DNA of 64,000 bases from Actinoalloteichus_B caeruleus. GTDB lineage: Bacteria > Actinomycetota > Actinomycetes > Mycobacteriales > Pseudonocardiaceae. Made by a program: the position numbers and the translations under genes. Shown here one piece after another: positions 8,200 to 16,667 of this stretch. The DNA is taken from assembly GCF_000718005.1 (NCBI RefSeq), contig NZ_JODV01000011.1; one strand, written 5' to 3'. The stretch's first letter is position 1, and each line of letters starts with the position of its first letter. The notes beneath the pieces were generated by a model that was not told where the DNA came from, searched no databases, and saw only the letters and a list, made by a program, of their open reading frames with translations.

Positions 8200-9885
8200 A
8201 TGCAGTCCTGGGCGAAGCGAGGCGTGCAGGCAGCTCTCGTCACCAGCGGCCTGCTGATCGTCGGCCAGGGCGGTGCCGCGGCGGCGGCCGAGTGCTGCCC
8301 CGACCGGCCGAGCTCTCCACTGACCGGCACGATCCCGCTGCCCCACGGTGAGAACGCCGCCGAGGTGACGATGCCGCTGGGGCGGGTTACCCCGGCCGGT
8401 GCGGCGGCCGTTGGCCAGTCCACCCGGCACGTCATCGAGCCACTCACGACCGCCCCGTCTCCCACCGACGGCGCCGACGACCTCCGTCCCGACCACGACC
8501 GTGCACCCCGAAACGAAAGCAGGACGAACATGGCCATGCCCGCTGCCGACGACGCAGCGCTGAACCACTTCGACGAGAGCCAGTACAGCCAACACCAGGA
8601 GGCCGCCGAGTACTGGCGGCCCGTCGCCGACGCGGCGGCGCTGGACGGGCTCCCGGGCGGTCGGTTGTTCAGCGGGCTCTACCGCGCGCTGGCCGGTGAC
8701 ATCTTCGCGGGCTCCCCAGAACAGCCGGCGGACAACTCCAAGACCACGGAGCTGTCGCTCCGCGACGTGCGGGCCGCCCTCGCCGCTGACCCCCGTGGCC
8801 AGGAAGCCGGAGTGGGGGTCGAGCACTCGGAGCGGGACTCGGAGGACGTCACCACCTCCGTCCTGCCGGACGGTTCGCTGCTGACCCTCAACGGGGTGCC
8901 CACCGAGGTCATCCGGTCGGCGCTCGGGCAGGCCCACCCGGAGACCGAGGACAGGGACCCGCTGGTCGTCTGGGGCGAGCAGCTGCCCGACGCTGGCGAG
9001 CTGCCGAGGATCCCCGAGATCAGCGAGTTCGTGCGCACCAGTGCCCTGTCGAAGGCCAGCGTGCTGCCCGGGATGGGACTGCTCGCCGGGCTGGGCGACG
9101 CCACCGGAGTGGCCCTACCCGCCGCCCCGCGGGCCCGGGACGCCGGTGAGGGCACCGAGGCCGACCCCTTCGTCGACGACCGGCCCACGGTCGAGTTCCC
9201 GAGCGTCGCGGCCACCGACGCGGCGGTGCTGCCCGAGGTCGGCAGCGGTGAACTGAGCAGCGTTCCGGCCCCTGCCCTGGGCCAGTTCACCAAGGACCTC
9301 GACGCCGAGCTGTCGATCCTCGACCCGCTGCGCTCGCTGTCCTGGGGGCTGCTGCTGCCCACCGAACTCCCCGAGTTCCCGGAGATCGGCCAGCTGAACT
9401 CGGAGAACGGGCTGCCGAGCCTGTCGGACCTGACCTCGGTTGGTGTCGCGTTGCCCGCGGTGCACTCCGAGGACGAGGTGGCGGGCCGGAGCAACATCCT
9501 GCCCACCAACAAGCTCGGCCTGGACGGGCTCCCCGACCTGAACGTGGGTCGCCCGAACCTCCAGGTCGGCCAGATCTCGGGTGCTGAGCAGCTGCTGCCC
9601 GCCTCGCTGGGGAGCGCTGACCAGCCCCGGCGGACGGCTCTCGCCACGGCTCCCGCCGGCCGCAACAACGAGACCGGAGTGCGGCTGCCCGTCGCCAACA
9701 CCAGCGACCTCCCCCTGCGGGGCGCGCTTGACGCCGTGCAGATCGACGCCCTCAACAACATGGACGCGGTGCGGATTCCCCCGCGTACCTCCCAGGCTCC
9801 AGCGTTGAGCACGCTGGACACCGCAGTCCTGCTGCGGAGCGTGACCGGTGACGAGGAGGGCAGCAGCCGGCTGTCCCAGAGCTGA
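8200..9885 (+). CDS. Large secreted protein, unknown function
   Basis: The 561-residue protein has a clear signal peptide (basic MQSWAKRG, then a hydrophobic core, cleavage near AAAAE at about residue 30). A lone Cys pair (ECC) follows. The rest carries many short LP-containing hydrophobic motifs (LPEFPEIGQL, LDGLPDLNVG, LPASLG) separated by acidic stretches, with no domain that I can name. No membrane anchor, LPxTG or repeat of fixed length is evident. GGAAGGAG lies well placed before the ATG. It follows the other secreted gene by 235 bases and ends before a strong terminator hairpin, so it may be the last gene of a two-gene unit. Codon use is typical of the window, which argues for a real gene. 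Confidence 0.65.
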   Translation: MQSWAKRGVQAALVTSGLLIVGQGGAAAAAECCPDRPSSPLTGTIPLPHGENAAEVTMPLGRVTPAGAAAVGQSTRHVIEPLTTAPSPTDGADDLRPDHDRAPRNESRTNMAMPAADDAALNHFDESQYSQHQEAAEYWRPVADAAALDGLPGGRLFSGLYRALAGDIFAGSPEQPADNSKTTELSLRDVRAALAADPRGQEAGVGVEHSERDSEDVTTSVLPDGSLLTLNGVPTEVIRSALGQAHPETEDRDPLVVWGEQLPDAGELPRIPEISEFVRTSALSKASVLPGMGLLAGLGDATGVALPAAPRARDAGEGTEADPFVDDRPTVEFPSVAATDAAVLPEVGSGELSSVPAPALGQFTKDLDAELSILDPLRSLSWGLLLPTELPEFPEIGQLNSENGLPSLSDLTSVGVALPAVHSEDEVAGRSNILPTNKLGLDGLPDLNVGRPNLQVGQISGAEQLLPASLGSADQPRRTALATAPAGRNNETGVRLPVANTSDLPLRGALDAVQIDALNNMDAVRIPPRTSQAPALSTLDTAVLLRSVTGDEEGSSRLSQS

Positions 9886-11240
9886 GCCGTACTGACCGGG
9901 AAGTCGCGGTCGGTCGTGTTGGGCGGCGCCACGCGCACGCGTCGACCAGCACGGACGGTCGCCCCGGTCGGTGGTTCGGGAAGGACGGGTCGGAGGCCGT
10001 TGCCCCCGGTCTCCGACCGCACCTTCCCACCGGATCCACGCGAACGGTGATTCCGATTCCGGCGGGCCCCGAGAGCGACGCTCTCGGGGCCCGCCTCCGT
10101 CGTCCGGTGGGGAGGCGGGGATCGACCGCGCCCGGGCGGGCCTCGCTGCCACGGGGCTCGTCGGAGCGTCGTGGACGGACCCGGCGACCGCCGGTGGGCT
10201 CGCCTGGGGGCCGTCCCGCCCCCATCCTCGAACTCGCCACCGGAGCCGGCGGCCCTCCGTCCGATGCGGTCGCCGTGGTGCCGGGCGGCCCACCCTCCGG
10301 CGCTGGTGGAGACGAGGGTGATGCCCCTGCACGTCGGCCGGGGGCGCGGTGGGGGTGTTCCCGGGGCGGCAGGGGAGGCGAGCTGGGCGGCCTCCCCGCG
10401 CGTTGGGCGAGCGGTGCGGTGGTGGTGGTCCTCGCGGGTCCCGCCCCACGCCCGGTGCCGGGTCGAGGGTTCCCGGCGCCGCTCCTCGCGCGAACCACCC
10501 GGCCACCAGGTCCTCCAGGCCTCCGCGTGGCCACGCACCACCTGGTCGCGTCTCCTGGTGCGCCTCCGGTCGGAGCCGCAGCGCGGCTCTTCCCGGCACC
10601 TGCGGTTAGCCCCCGTATCCGCGCTGGTCCGCCGGGGTTGGTGGAGGTCGCGGAGGGATGGGTGCCTCCCCCGGCTGGTCGGCGCCACGTCGACGACGGT
10701 TCCCGGCGCTCCGGCGGGAGCGGCGCCCCGGTCGGGCGGCCGCGTTCCCGGCTCCCAGACCGGCGCGCACCCCGGCTCCGCCGCCGGAGTCCAGGGGCGG
10801 CGCGGCGACGATCCAGGAGGGACTGCCCGAACACGCGGTGTTGTCGGGAGCAGCGAGTACCGGCCGTTGGTGGGAGGCACTGTTACCAGGCGGTGCGGGC
10901 ACGGGATGGTGGTGCGCGGCGGCGGACGGCCCCCCGGTCGGTGGGTACCCCGCCCCCGCTGGTGTTCCGGGGTGCAGGCGGCCCGGGGCCGCCTCGACAG
11001 GAGGCAGGGCCGCCGGCGGCCTGGGCGGTCCGGGTGTTGACCGAGGGGGTCGAACCGTTCCCCGGGCGGGCCCCGCCGCCGGCGCGGCCGGTTTCGAGCG
11101 GCTGCTCCGCCGGCGGCGAGCCGAGTCGGCTGTCCCTCGGCGGGTGGCGGGTGGAGCGGGCCCGGCTCGGTGATCGTGCCGGGGACGCGGACGTCCGCCC
11201 GGGGCACGCGACGTCGCGGTGCCCTGGAGCCGCCAGCCGG
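9886..11240 (+). other. 1.35-kb stretch without a supported gene
   Basis: After the terminator at 10061 this GC-rich stretch is open in several frames on both strands, but every translation is Arg/Pro/Gly-rich and has no family resemblance, start context or signal. I see no repeat, RNA gene or mobile element. It may be a decayed or recently lost locus. Confidence 0.4.
10061..10095 (+). terminator. Strong hairpin terminator
   Basis: A perfect 16-bp stem (left arm begins GGCGGGCCCCGAGAGC) with a GAC loop lies 175 bases after the gene ending at 9885. There is no U-tract, as is common in high-GC actinobacteria. Confidence 0.75.
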
Positions 11241-12158
11241 TCAGCCGCTCTCCACCTCGGGCAGCTCCAGCCGGCCCGCGAGGTGTGGCACGGGCCAGGC
11301 GTGCGGTTCCGCCCGCAGCAGTTCCTCCGCCTTCGCCATCATGGCCAACACGGATGCCGAGCCGTCCCCGGTGACCCAACAGCTCCGGAGGCGGGGCCGC
11401 AGGCGGGCGCCACCGAGCCGCGTGGGCTGGCTGACGACCTCCCGGGCCCGGAGTGCGATCGGCGCCCCGTTGCCCCGGGGGTGTTCGGCGATCACGGCGA
11501 ACTCGTCACTGCCGTACCGGGCGACGGTGTGGTCGCGACGCATCCCGGTGCGGAGCCTCATCGCGATGAGGTGCAGCAGCTCGTCGCCCCGCTGGAAACC
11601 GTGCCTGCTGTTGAACAGCGCGAGTTGCTGCACGTCGAGCAGGACGAGGGTGACCAGGGTCCCGTGCACGTCGGCACGGGCGAGCGCCTGTTCCAGCCGG
11701 TCGAAGAGCAGGGCGCGACCGGGGAGACCCGTGAGCGGGTCCCTGCCGACGTCCTCGCCGAGCCCGGGACTGTCCACCGGGCGCAGCAGGACCAGCAGCG
11801 CCGGGCGGCCCCGGTGGCTCACCAGGTGGTAGGTGCCGATCAGTCGCGTCTCGGGGGTGGCCCGGTGCCGGACGACCAGGGGCAGCGTCAGGGTCCCGGG
11901 GTTCCTGCGGAGCTGGGTCAGCAGTGCGGAGGTGTCCGGGAGCGGGGCTCCCGAATCGTCACGCAGCGCCCAACCCGCCGGCCTCCTCCCGTTGAGCAGC
12001 CTTTCGCGGCTCAACCCGAGCAAGGCTCCGGCGAGCTCGTTCGCGGCGATCATGTCGCCGCGTTCGTCCTCCAGCAGCACTCCCACCGGTAGTTCCGCGA
12101 CGAGCTCGTCCCAGACCGTCCCGGTCCCCCGCCGTGCCGCCGTCCCCACGGCACCCAT
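11241..12158 (-). CDS. PAS-GGDEF protein with altered signature (GSDEF)
   Basis: From ATG 12158 the protein has 305 residues. An N-terminal PAS-like domain (about 15-130; VWDELVAELPVGVLLED, then NELAGALLGLSRERLL) precedes a GGDEF domain opening with GRDPLTGLPGRALLFDRL. The metal-binding segment reads LLDVQQLALFN and the signature is GSDEF, not GGDEF. The change at the second glycine, and the missing Asp/Phe of the usual DxDxFK region, make cyclase activity doubtful; it may act as a sensor of nucleotides. No EAL domain and no membrane segment are present. An in-frame GTG at 12215 would add 19 residues. It is transcribed alone. Confidence 0.75.
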   Translation of the reverse strand: MGAVGTAARRGTGTVWDELVAELPVGVLLEDERGDMIAANELAGALLGLSRERLLNGRRPAGWALRDDSGAPLPDTSALLTQLRRNPGTLTLPLVVRHRATPETRLIGTYHLVSHRGRPALLVLLRPVDSPGLGEDVGRDPLTGLPGRALLFDRLEQALARADVHGTLVTLVLLDVQQLALFNSRHGFQRGDELLHLIAMRLRTGMRRDHTVARYGSDEFAVIAEHPRGNGAPIALRAREVVSQPTRLGGARLRPRLRSCWVTGDGSASVLAMMAKAEELLRAEPHAWPVPHLAGRLELPEVESG

Positions 12159-12671
12159 GTGGCCCCATACCTTCCGCCGAACGGAGCACTGGGGCTGAGC
12201 TTCCCCCGGAAGCACGAACAGTTCAAGCGCGCCGCTACCACTCGGAAGGGTGGGATTCTGCTGCCCCGTTGACGACGGGTAGCTGGTTCGTCGTGGGGAC
12301 GTCCTCGGAAGCAGGATGGGAGTCGCGGCGTCTCCCGGTTTTGCCCAGTTCAGCCGCGACCGCGCGGGTGACGATCAGTCGATCGGGTAGCACTCTTCAA
12401 CTGAAGGGCTAATCAGGCTTGCCTTGTCGGGCCGGGCCTCGCCGGAGGAGCCACGTGGCCGTCCGAGGAAGCCGAGCCCTTCGCGGTCGGCCCCGGGGGA
12501 GGGGCCGCGCCCGGCGGCCCGGTCCGGTTCCGGCCGTGCCGTCGCCTGGGCGGACCGCGTCGGCGTGCGGGCTCGCTCGCCGGACGGCCGGGTCCTCGGA
12601 GGAACCGCGTCGAGCGGGCCGGCGTCCCACATCGTGGCGGCCCCGTGGAACGTCCGGTGAGGGGAGATGGT
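12159..12671 (+). other. Divergent intergenic region
   Basis: It lies between the PAS-GGDEF gene (minus) and the membrane protein gene (plus). An A/T-richer part near 12200-12420 contains a small inverted repeat CTTCA-AC-TGAAG at 12395-12406. The remainder is GC-rich with no supported gene. Confidence 0.35.
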
Positions 12672-13586
12672 GTGGAGGACGAGCCGGCACTCGCCCGACT
12701 CCGGGAACTCGACGAGCGGGTGGTCGCGGTGTCCTGGCGGCACCTGACCTCGGTCGGTGCGGGCTCCCTCGCCGCGGGACTGGTGGGAACGCTGCTGGGT
12801 GTCGTGGTGGGCCTGGTCGCGGTGTTCTCCGCGCGGGACGCCGGCATGCCGACGTTGGGTCTCGTGGTGGTGGGCTGGGTGGCGCTGCTCGCCCTGGTGT
12901 GGTGGACGACGCTGCGCCCGCTGACCGCGCGGCACGGTCCGGTCGGGGCGGAGTACCGGCGGGCGGTGGCGGATCGGAACGCGGCGGAGGCCGAGCTGAC
13001 GACCTGGGCGGCGCGGCCACCACGCGGCAGCGCCTCCCAGGACTGGGCGCGCATCGACGCGGTCCACGCCCGGATGGACGCGTGGTACACGCGGGCCACG
13101 TCCTTCGAGCAGCGGCATCGGGCCTCGAAGCCCGATTCGGTCCTCGTCGGGCTCGTCCTGGTGGCGCTCGTCTTCGTGCTCGTGCTCGTCTCGCTCCCCC
13201 CGAGGGGAGCGCTCGGGCTGCTGGTGGCTGGCCCACCGCTGCTGGTCGGCTGGGGTCTGGTGATGTCGGTCGCCCTCCGCCGGCTCTCCGAGGACGCCTT
13301 CGTCCGGTCCGCCCGGATCCGCGGTTGGCGTCGGGAACTGGACCACCTGGCCCGCCGGCTCCGCACCGGAGCCGGTGCGCCGGCGTGGCGGTTCCCCCGG
13401 TTCCGGGTGCAACGGCTGTGGTTCCGCCTCAAGGTCGGTCCCTCGCCCGCCGTGGTCCTGCGGTCGCTGCCCGCCGAGGGGAACCCCCTGCGCCGGTGGT
13501 TCTGGCGGTGGCTCGGCCGCTCGGCACTCGTTCCCGTCGGCGTCCTCGCGCTGCTGGTGGTTCTCGGGCTGTTCGCGAACCGGTGA
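12672..13586 (+). CDS. Four-helix membrane protein, unknown function
   Basis: The 304-residue protein shows four hydrophobic segments: two near residues 30-85 (AGSLAAGLVGTLLGVVVGLVA and TLGLVVVGWVALLALVW), two near 155-205 (VLVGLVLVALVFVLVLV and LGLLVAGPPLLVGWG), and possibly one at the C-terminus (ALVPVGVLALLVVLGLF). Between the pairs lies a charged segment of about 60 residues rich in Ala, Arg and Asp, possibly helical. I do not recognise a family. GTG 12672 is chosen because AGGGGAG lies five bases upstream; in-frame GTGs at 12645 and 12657 have no such site. It precedes the ECF41 gene by 121 bases on the same strand but the latter has its own promoter. Confidence 0.6.
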   Translation: MEDEPALARLRELDERVVAVSWRHLTSVGAGSLAAGLVGTLLGVVVGLVAVFSARDAGMPTLGLVVVGWVALLALVWWTTLRPLTARHGPVGAEYRRAVADRNAAEAELTTWAARPPRGSASQDWARIDAVHARMDAWYTRATSFEQRHRASKPDSVLVGLVLVALVFVLVLVSLPPRGALGLLVAGPPLLVGWGLVMSVALRRLSEDAFVRSARIRGWRRELDHLARRLRTGAGAPAWRFPRFRVQRLWFRLKVGPSPAVVLRSLPAEGNPLRRWFWRWLGRSALVPVGVLALLVVLGLFANR

Positions 13587-13695
13587 CCGGGCGGCGCGGG
13601 GGACGCGCCGTCGCCGGCCAGGGGCGCCGTTGGCGGACCGGGCCCGCTCCCGCACCTGGGAGTCGAAAGAACGACCGGCGCCGACCACGCCGGGT

Positions 13696-13701
13696 TACGA
13701 T
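13696..13701 (+). promoter_or_regulatory. -10 box TACGAT of the ECF41-type sigma gene
   Basis: TACGAT lies six bases before GTG 13708, predicting a leaderless mRNA and supporting that start over longer in-frame options. Confidence 0.45.
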
Positions 13702-13707
13702 CTCCGC

Positions 13708-14595
13708 GTGCGGACCGGTGACCAGGACCTGGCCGTGTTCGAGGAGCAACGCCCCCGCATCTTCGGGCTGGCCTACCGGATGCTGGGTTCGGCCACCGAA
13801 GCCGAGGACATCACGCAGGAGGTGTTCCTCCGCTGGTTCGGGGCCGATCGGGGAGCCCTCGTGTCGCCCCCGGCCTGGCTGACGCGGGTCACCACCAACC
13901 TGTGCCTGAACCAGTTGTCGGCCGCCCGGACGAGGCGGGAGCGCTACGTCGGTCCGTGGCTCCCGGAGCCCGTGCTCACCGGTGACGACGCGGGGCCACC
14001 GGAGACGGCGGAACGGCGGGAGTCGGTCTCGATGGCCGTGCTGGTGGTGTTGGAACGGCTGACCCCGCCGGAACGTGCCGCCTTCGTCCTGCGTGAGGCG
14101 TTCGGCCACCCCCACCGGGAGATCGCGGAGATCATCGGTGTCAGCGAGGCGGCGTCCCGGCAGCTGCACCGCAGGGCCCGTGCTCGGCTCGCCGAGGAGC
14201 GGGGTCGGTTCGGCGCGGACGCCGACCAGCACCGCAGGGTCGTGGAGCGTTTCCTGACGGCCGCCACGGAAGGGGATGTCCGGGGGCTGGAGGAGCTCCT
14301 GGCCGAGGACGTGGTGTCCTGGTCGGACGGTGGGGGACGTACGACTGCCGCCCGCCGGCCAGTGGTGGGACGGGAGTCCGTGCTGCGGTACGTGCTCGGC
14401 CTCGCCGGGCACCGGGACGCCGCACTCCTCCACACCCGGTTCGCCGAGGTGAACGGCCAGCTCGGCGTGCTCCTGCTGCGGGGGGACGATCTCGTCGCCG
14501 TCCTGTCCCCCGACACGGACGGCCAGCGGATCACCACGCTGCGGGTGGTCGTCAACCCGGAGAAGCTGAGGTTCGTCGCCTCCCAGCTCGCGTGA
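13708..14595 (+). CDS. ECF41-type RNA polymerase sigma factor (SigJ-like)
   Basis: The 295-residue protein has sigma-70 region 2 (about 5-75; FGLAYRMLGSATEAEDITQEVFLRW), a linker with WLPEP, region 4 (about 110-165; LTPPERAAFVLREAF ... IAEIIGVSEAASRQ) and a C-terminal SnoaL-like domain (about 175-290) with DGGGR and NPEKL. WLPEP, DGGG(K/R) and NPxKL are the hallmarks described for ECF41 factors, whose fused C-terminal domain modulates promoter recognition in place of a separate anti-sigma factor. The next gene, an FAD oxidoreductase, fits the known habit of ECF41 genes to sit beside oxidoreductases or carboxymuconolactone decarboxylases and to control them. The C-terminal domain may bind a small ligand; which one is unknown. 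Confidence 0.88.
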   Translation: MRTGDQDLAVFEEQRPRIFGLAYRMLGSATEAEDITQEVFLRWFGADRGALVSPPAWLTRVTTNLCLNQLSAARTRRERYVGPWLPEPVLTGDDAGPPETAERRESVSMAVLVVLERLTPPERAAFVLREAFGHPHREIAEIIGVSEAASRQLHRRARARLAEERGRFGADADQHRRVVERFLTAATEGDVRGLEELLAEDVVSWSDGGGRTTAARRPVVGRESVLRYVLGLAGHRDAALLHTRFAEVNGQLGVLLLRGDDLVAVLSPDTDGQRITTLRVVVNPEKLRFVASQLA

Positions 14596-14669
14596 CGCAC
14601 GTCACCGCGGCTGCTGTCACGGCGTGGTCCCCCACCTGGTCATCCCGGGTGAGGGAAAGGGGTACGACC

Positions 14670-15782
14670 ATGACGCACCACATCGTCGTCCTGGGCGCCG
14701 GGTACGCGGGTTTGACGGCCGCTCGACGCGCCGCCCGGCTGCTGCGGGGCTCCGACGTCCGCCTGACGTTGGTCAACAGGTCCGAGCGGTTCGTTGAGCG
14801 GGTGCGACTGCACCAGCTCGCGGCGCGGGGGATTCCGCCCGGGCAGTCGTTGTTCCGTGCGCTCGCCGGGAGCGGGGTCGAGTTCGTCGTGGGCGAGGTG
14901 GCGGAGGTCGACGCCGAGGCCCGCGCGGTGACGCTGGTGGATGGCCGAGGCAGTCTCACCTACGACTCGCTCGTGTACGCGCTCGGCAGTGCCGCCGACC
15001 TCGACGCCGTGCCCGGGCTCCGCGAACACGGGTTCGCCGTGGCGGACGCGGAGGGGGCCGGGCGCCTCCGGGCCCGTCTCGACGAGCTGCCGGGTGGGGC
15101 GGTGGTGGTGGTCGTCGGCGCGGGGCCCACGGGTGTCGAGGTGGCGGCCGAACTCGCGGAGGCCAGGCCCGACCTGTCGGTCGAACTGGTGACGCGATCG
15201 GAGCTGGGGGGCGGGTTGTCCCCCGGGGCGCGACGTCACCTGCGTCGGACTTTCGCGCGGCTGGGTGTCGGGGTTCGCGAGCACCAGCGGGTCACGGCGG
15301 TCGAGCGGGACGGGGTGGTGACGGCCGAGGGGGCGCGGCTCGCGTGCACCGCCCTCGTGTGGGCCGGCGGTTTCCGGGTGCCGTCTCCCGCCGCGCGCTC
15401 GGCGCTGCGGACCGACGAACGTGGGCGCCTCGTTGTGGACGGGCGGCTGCGTTCGGTGTCGCACCCCGAGGTGTACGGAGTGGGGGACAGCGCGAGTGCG
15501 GCGACGGTGACGGGTGGGGAGACGCGGATGTCCTGCCAGGCCGCTCTACCGATGGGCCGCTACGTCGCGGTGGACCTGGCACGAACCCTGCGGGGGCGGC
15601 GGTCGGGGAGACCAGCCCGCATCCGTGACCTCGGGCTGGACGTGGCTCTCGGCCGTCGGAACGCCGTCGTCCAGCTGTTCCGGGGAGGCGGTCGCCCCGT
15701 GGGCGCCGTGCTGACGGGGCGACCCGCCGCATGGATCAAGCACAGGGTGGTTCGGGCCGCCGCGTGGCTGGCCGGGGCCTGA
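14670..15782 (+). CDS. FAD/NAD(P)-dependent oxidoreductase, NDH-2-like
   Basis: The 370-residue protein has an N-terminal dinucleotide-binding motif GAGYAGL for FAD, a second one GAGPTGVE at about residue 143 for NAD(P)H, and a C-terminal GVGDSAS motif that contacts FAD. The fold is that of pyridine nucleotide-disulphide oxidoreductases without the redox-active CxxC, closest in layout to type II NADH dehydrogenases or AIF-like enzymes. The electron acceptor cannot be told. ATG 14670 is preceded by GAGGGAAAGGGG; an upstream TTG at 14592 would overlap the sigma gene. It starts 74 bases after the ECF41 gene and is its probable regulatory target or partner. Confidence 0.82.
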   Translation: MTHHIVVLGAGYAGLTAARRAARLLRGSDVRLTLVNRSERFVERVRLHQLAARGIPPGQSLFRALAGSGVEFVVGEVAEVDAEARAVTLVDGRGSLTYDSLVYALGSAADLDAVPGLREHGFAVADAEGAGRLRARLDELPGGAVVVVVGAGPTGVEVAAELAEARPDLSVELVTRSELGGGLSPGARRHLRRTFARLGVGVREHQRVTAVERDGVVTAEGARLACTALVWAGGFRVPSPAARSALRTDERGRLVVDGRLRSVSHPEVYGVGDSASAATVTGGETRMSCQAALPMGRYVAVDLARTLRGRRSGRPARIRDLGLDVALGRRNAVVQLFRGGGRPVGAVLTGRPAAWIKHRVVRAAAWLAGA

Positions 15783-16021
15783 CGACGGTCGTTCGGGCGG
15801 CGCGTTCGCGGTGCGTCCGGCCGGTTGGTCCCGGGGGTGCCGGGCGGGAGGTGGGTGGCGTCGTCGTCGCTCGGTGGGCACCGGGCCGTGCCCACCACCT
15901 CCGCTGCCCGAGGCGCGGGCGGGGTCCCCACCAGGGGGGCGGCACGGCGGTCGGCGTCACGAGGACCGGTCCAGGGGCGTCGGGGCTCCTCCCGGTCGGA
16001 TGGTCGCCGCGGCTCGGAGGG

Positions 16022-16603
16022 TCACGCCGGCGCCGGGGGCAGCGGTGCGCTGGCAGCTTCCGGGGACAGGCCGTCGAGCACGAGCGCGAGGTAGCGCGAC
16101 CAGCCCCGTCCGACGTGGTCCGCGCTCGCGACGAGCATGGTGACCAGGCAGGGGAAGTCCTCCGGGGTCAGGTCGGCGCGCACCACGCCCGCCTGCCTGG
16201 CCCGGGTCAACACCTCGTCAAGGGGCCGCAGGTAGCGGCTGGCGATGGCGGCGGCCCGACCACCCCCGACCAGTTCGAGGATCCTCGGGTGCTCGACGAA
16301 CACGGCGGTGCTCTCCGCCAGGGCGGTGGCCAGCGCGCGACGTGGATCGTCGTCGGCGGCGGCGCGCCGCAGGACCGGTTCCACCCGCTCGGAGAAGTAG
16401 TCCTCGAGCACCGCGGTGAGGAGGTCCTCCTTGGTGGGGAAGTGCCGGAACAGCGTGCGCGCGGTGACCCGCGCGTCCTTGGCGATCCGCTCCAGGGGGA
16501 CCTCGCTGCCCAGTTCCTCCACTGCCGCCCGGGCCTGGGCCACGATGGCGGCCCGGTTGCGCCTGGCGTCCGCGCGTAGGGGCCCGTTCCTGCTCTCCGC
16601 CAC
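16022..16603 (-). CDS. TetR-family transcriptional regulator
   Basis: The 193-residue protein has an N-terminal TetR helix-turn-helix (about 15-60; LERIAKDARVTARTLFRHFPTKEDLL) and a helical ligand-binding C-terminal domain typical of the family. It is divergent from the luciferase-like oxidoreductase at 16668, with only 64 bases between the two starts and inverted repeats there, so it most likely represses that gene and itself. The effector is unknown. The GTG start lies six bases after a TAGCGT -10 box. Confidence 0.88.
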   Translation of the reverse strand: MAESRNGPLRADARRNRAAIVAQARAAVEELGSEVPLERIAKDARVTARTLFRHFPTKEDLLTAVLEDYFSERVEPVLRRAAADDDPRRALATALAESTAVFVEHPRILELVGGGRAAAIASRYLRPLDEVLTRARQAGVVRADLTPEDFPCLVTMLVASADHVGRGWSRYLALVLDGLSPEAASAPLPPAPA

Positions 16604-16609
16604 CGCGCA

Positions 16610-16615
16610 ACGCTA
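16610..16615 (-). promoter_or_regulatory. -10 box TAGCGT of the tetR gene
   Basis: TAGCGT on the minus strand lies six bases before GTG 16603, predicting a leaderless mRNA. Confidence 0.4.
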
Positions 16616-16632
16616 ACACCCCTCCCAGTAAA

Positions 16633-16657
16633 TGTCAGTTAAGTGACAGTTGTGTCA
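16633..16657 (+). promoter_or_regulatory. Probable TetR operator
   Basis: TGTCA-GTTAAG-TGACA, followed at once by the overlapping repeat TGACA-GTTG-TGTCA, lies between the divergent tetR and oxidoreductase genes. Overlapping inverted repeats covering both promoters fit autorepression and co-repression by the TetR protein. Confidence 0.6.
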
Positions 16658-16667
16658 TGATGCGTCC

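Noticed and set aside
8679..11207. 842-codon open frame on the minus strand
   Set aside because: It is antisense to the secreted-protein gene and runs into the gene-free stretch; composition is Arg/Pro/Ser-rich and no start signal is seen.
10047..12092. 681-codon open frame on the plus strand
   Set aside because: The right half is antisense to the PAS-GGDEF gene; the left half has no recognisable sequence.
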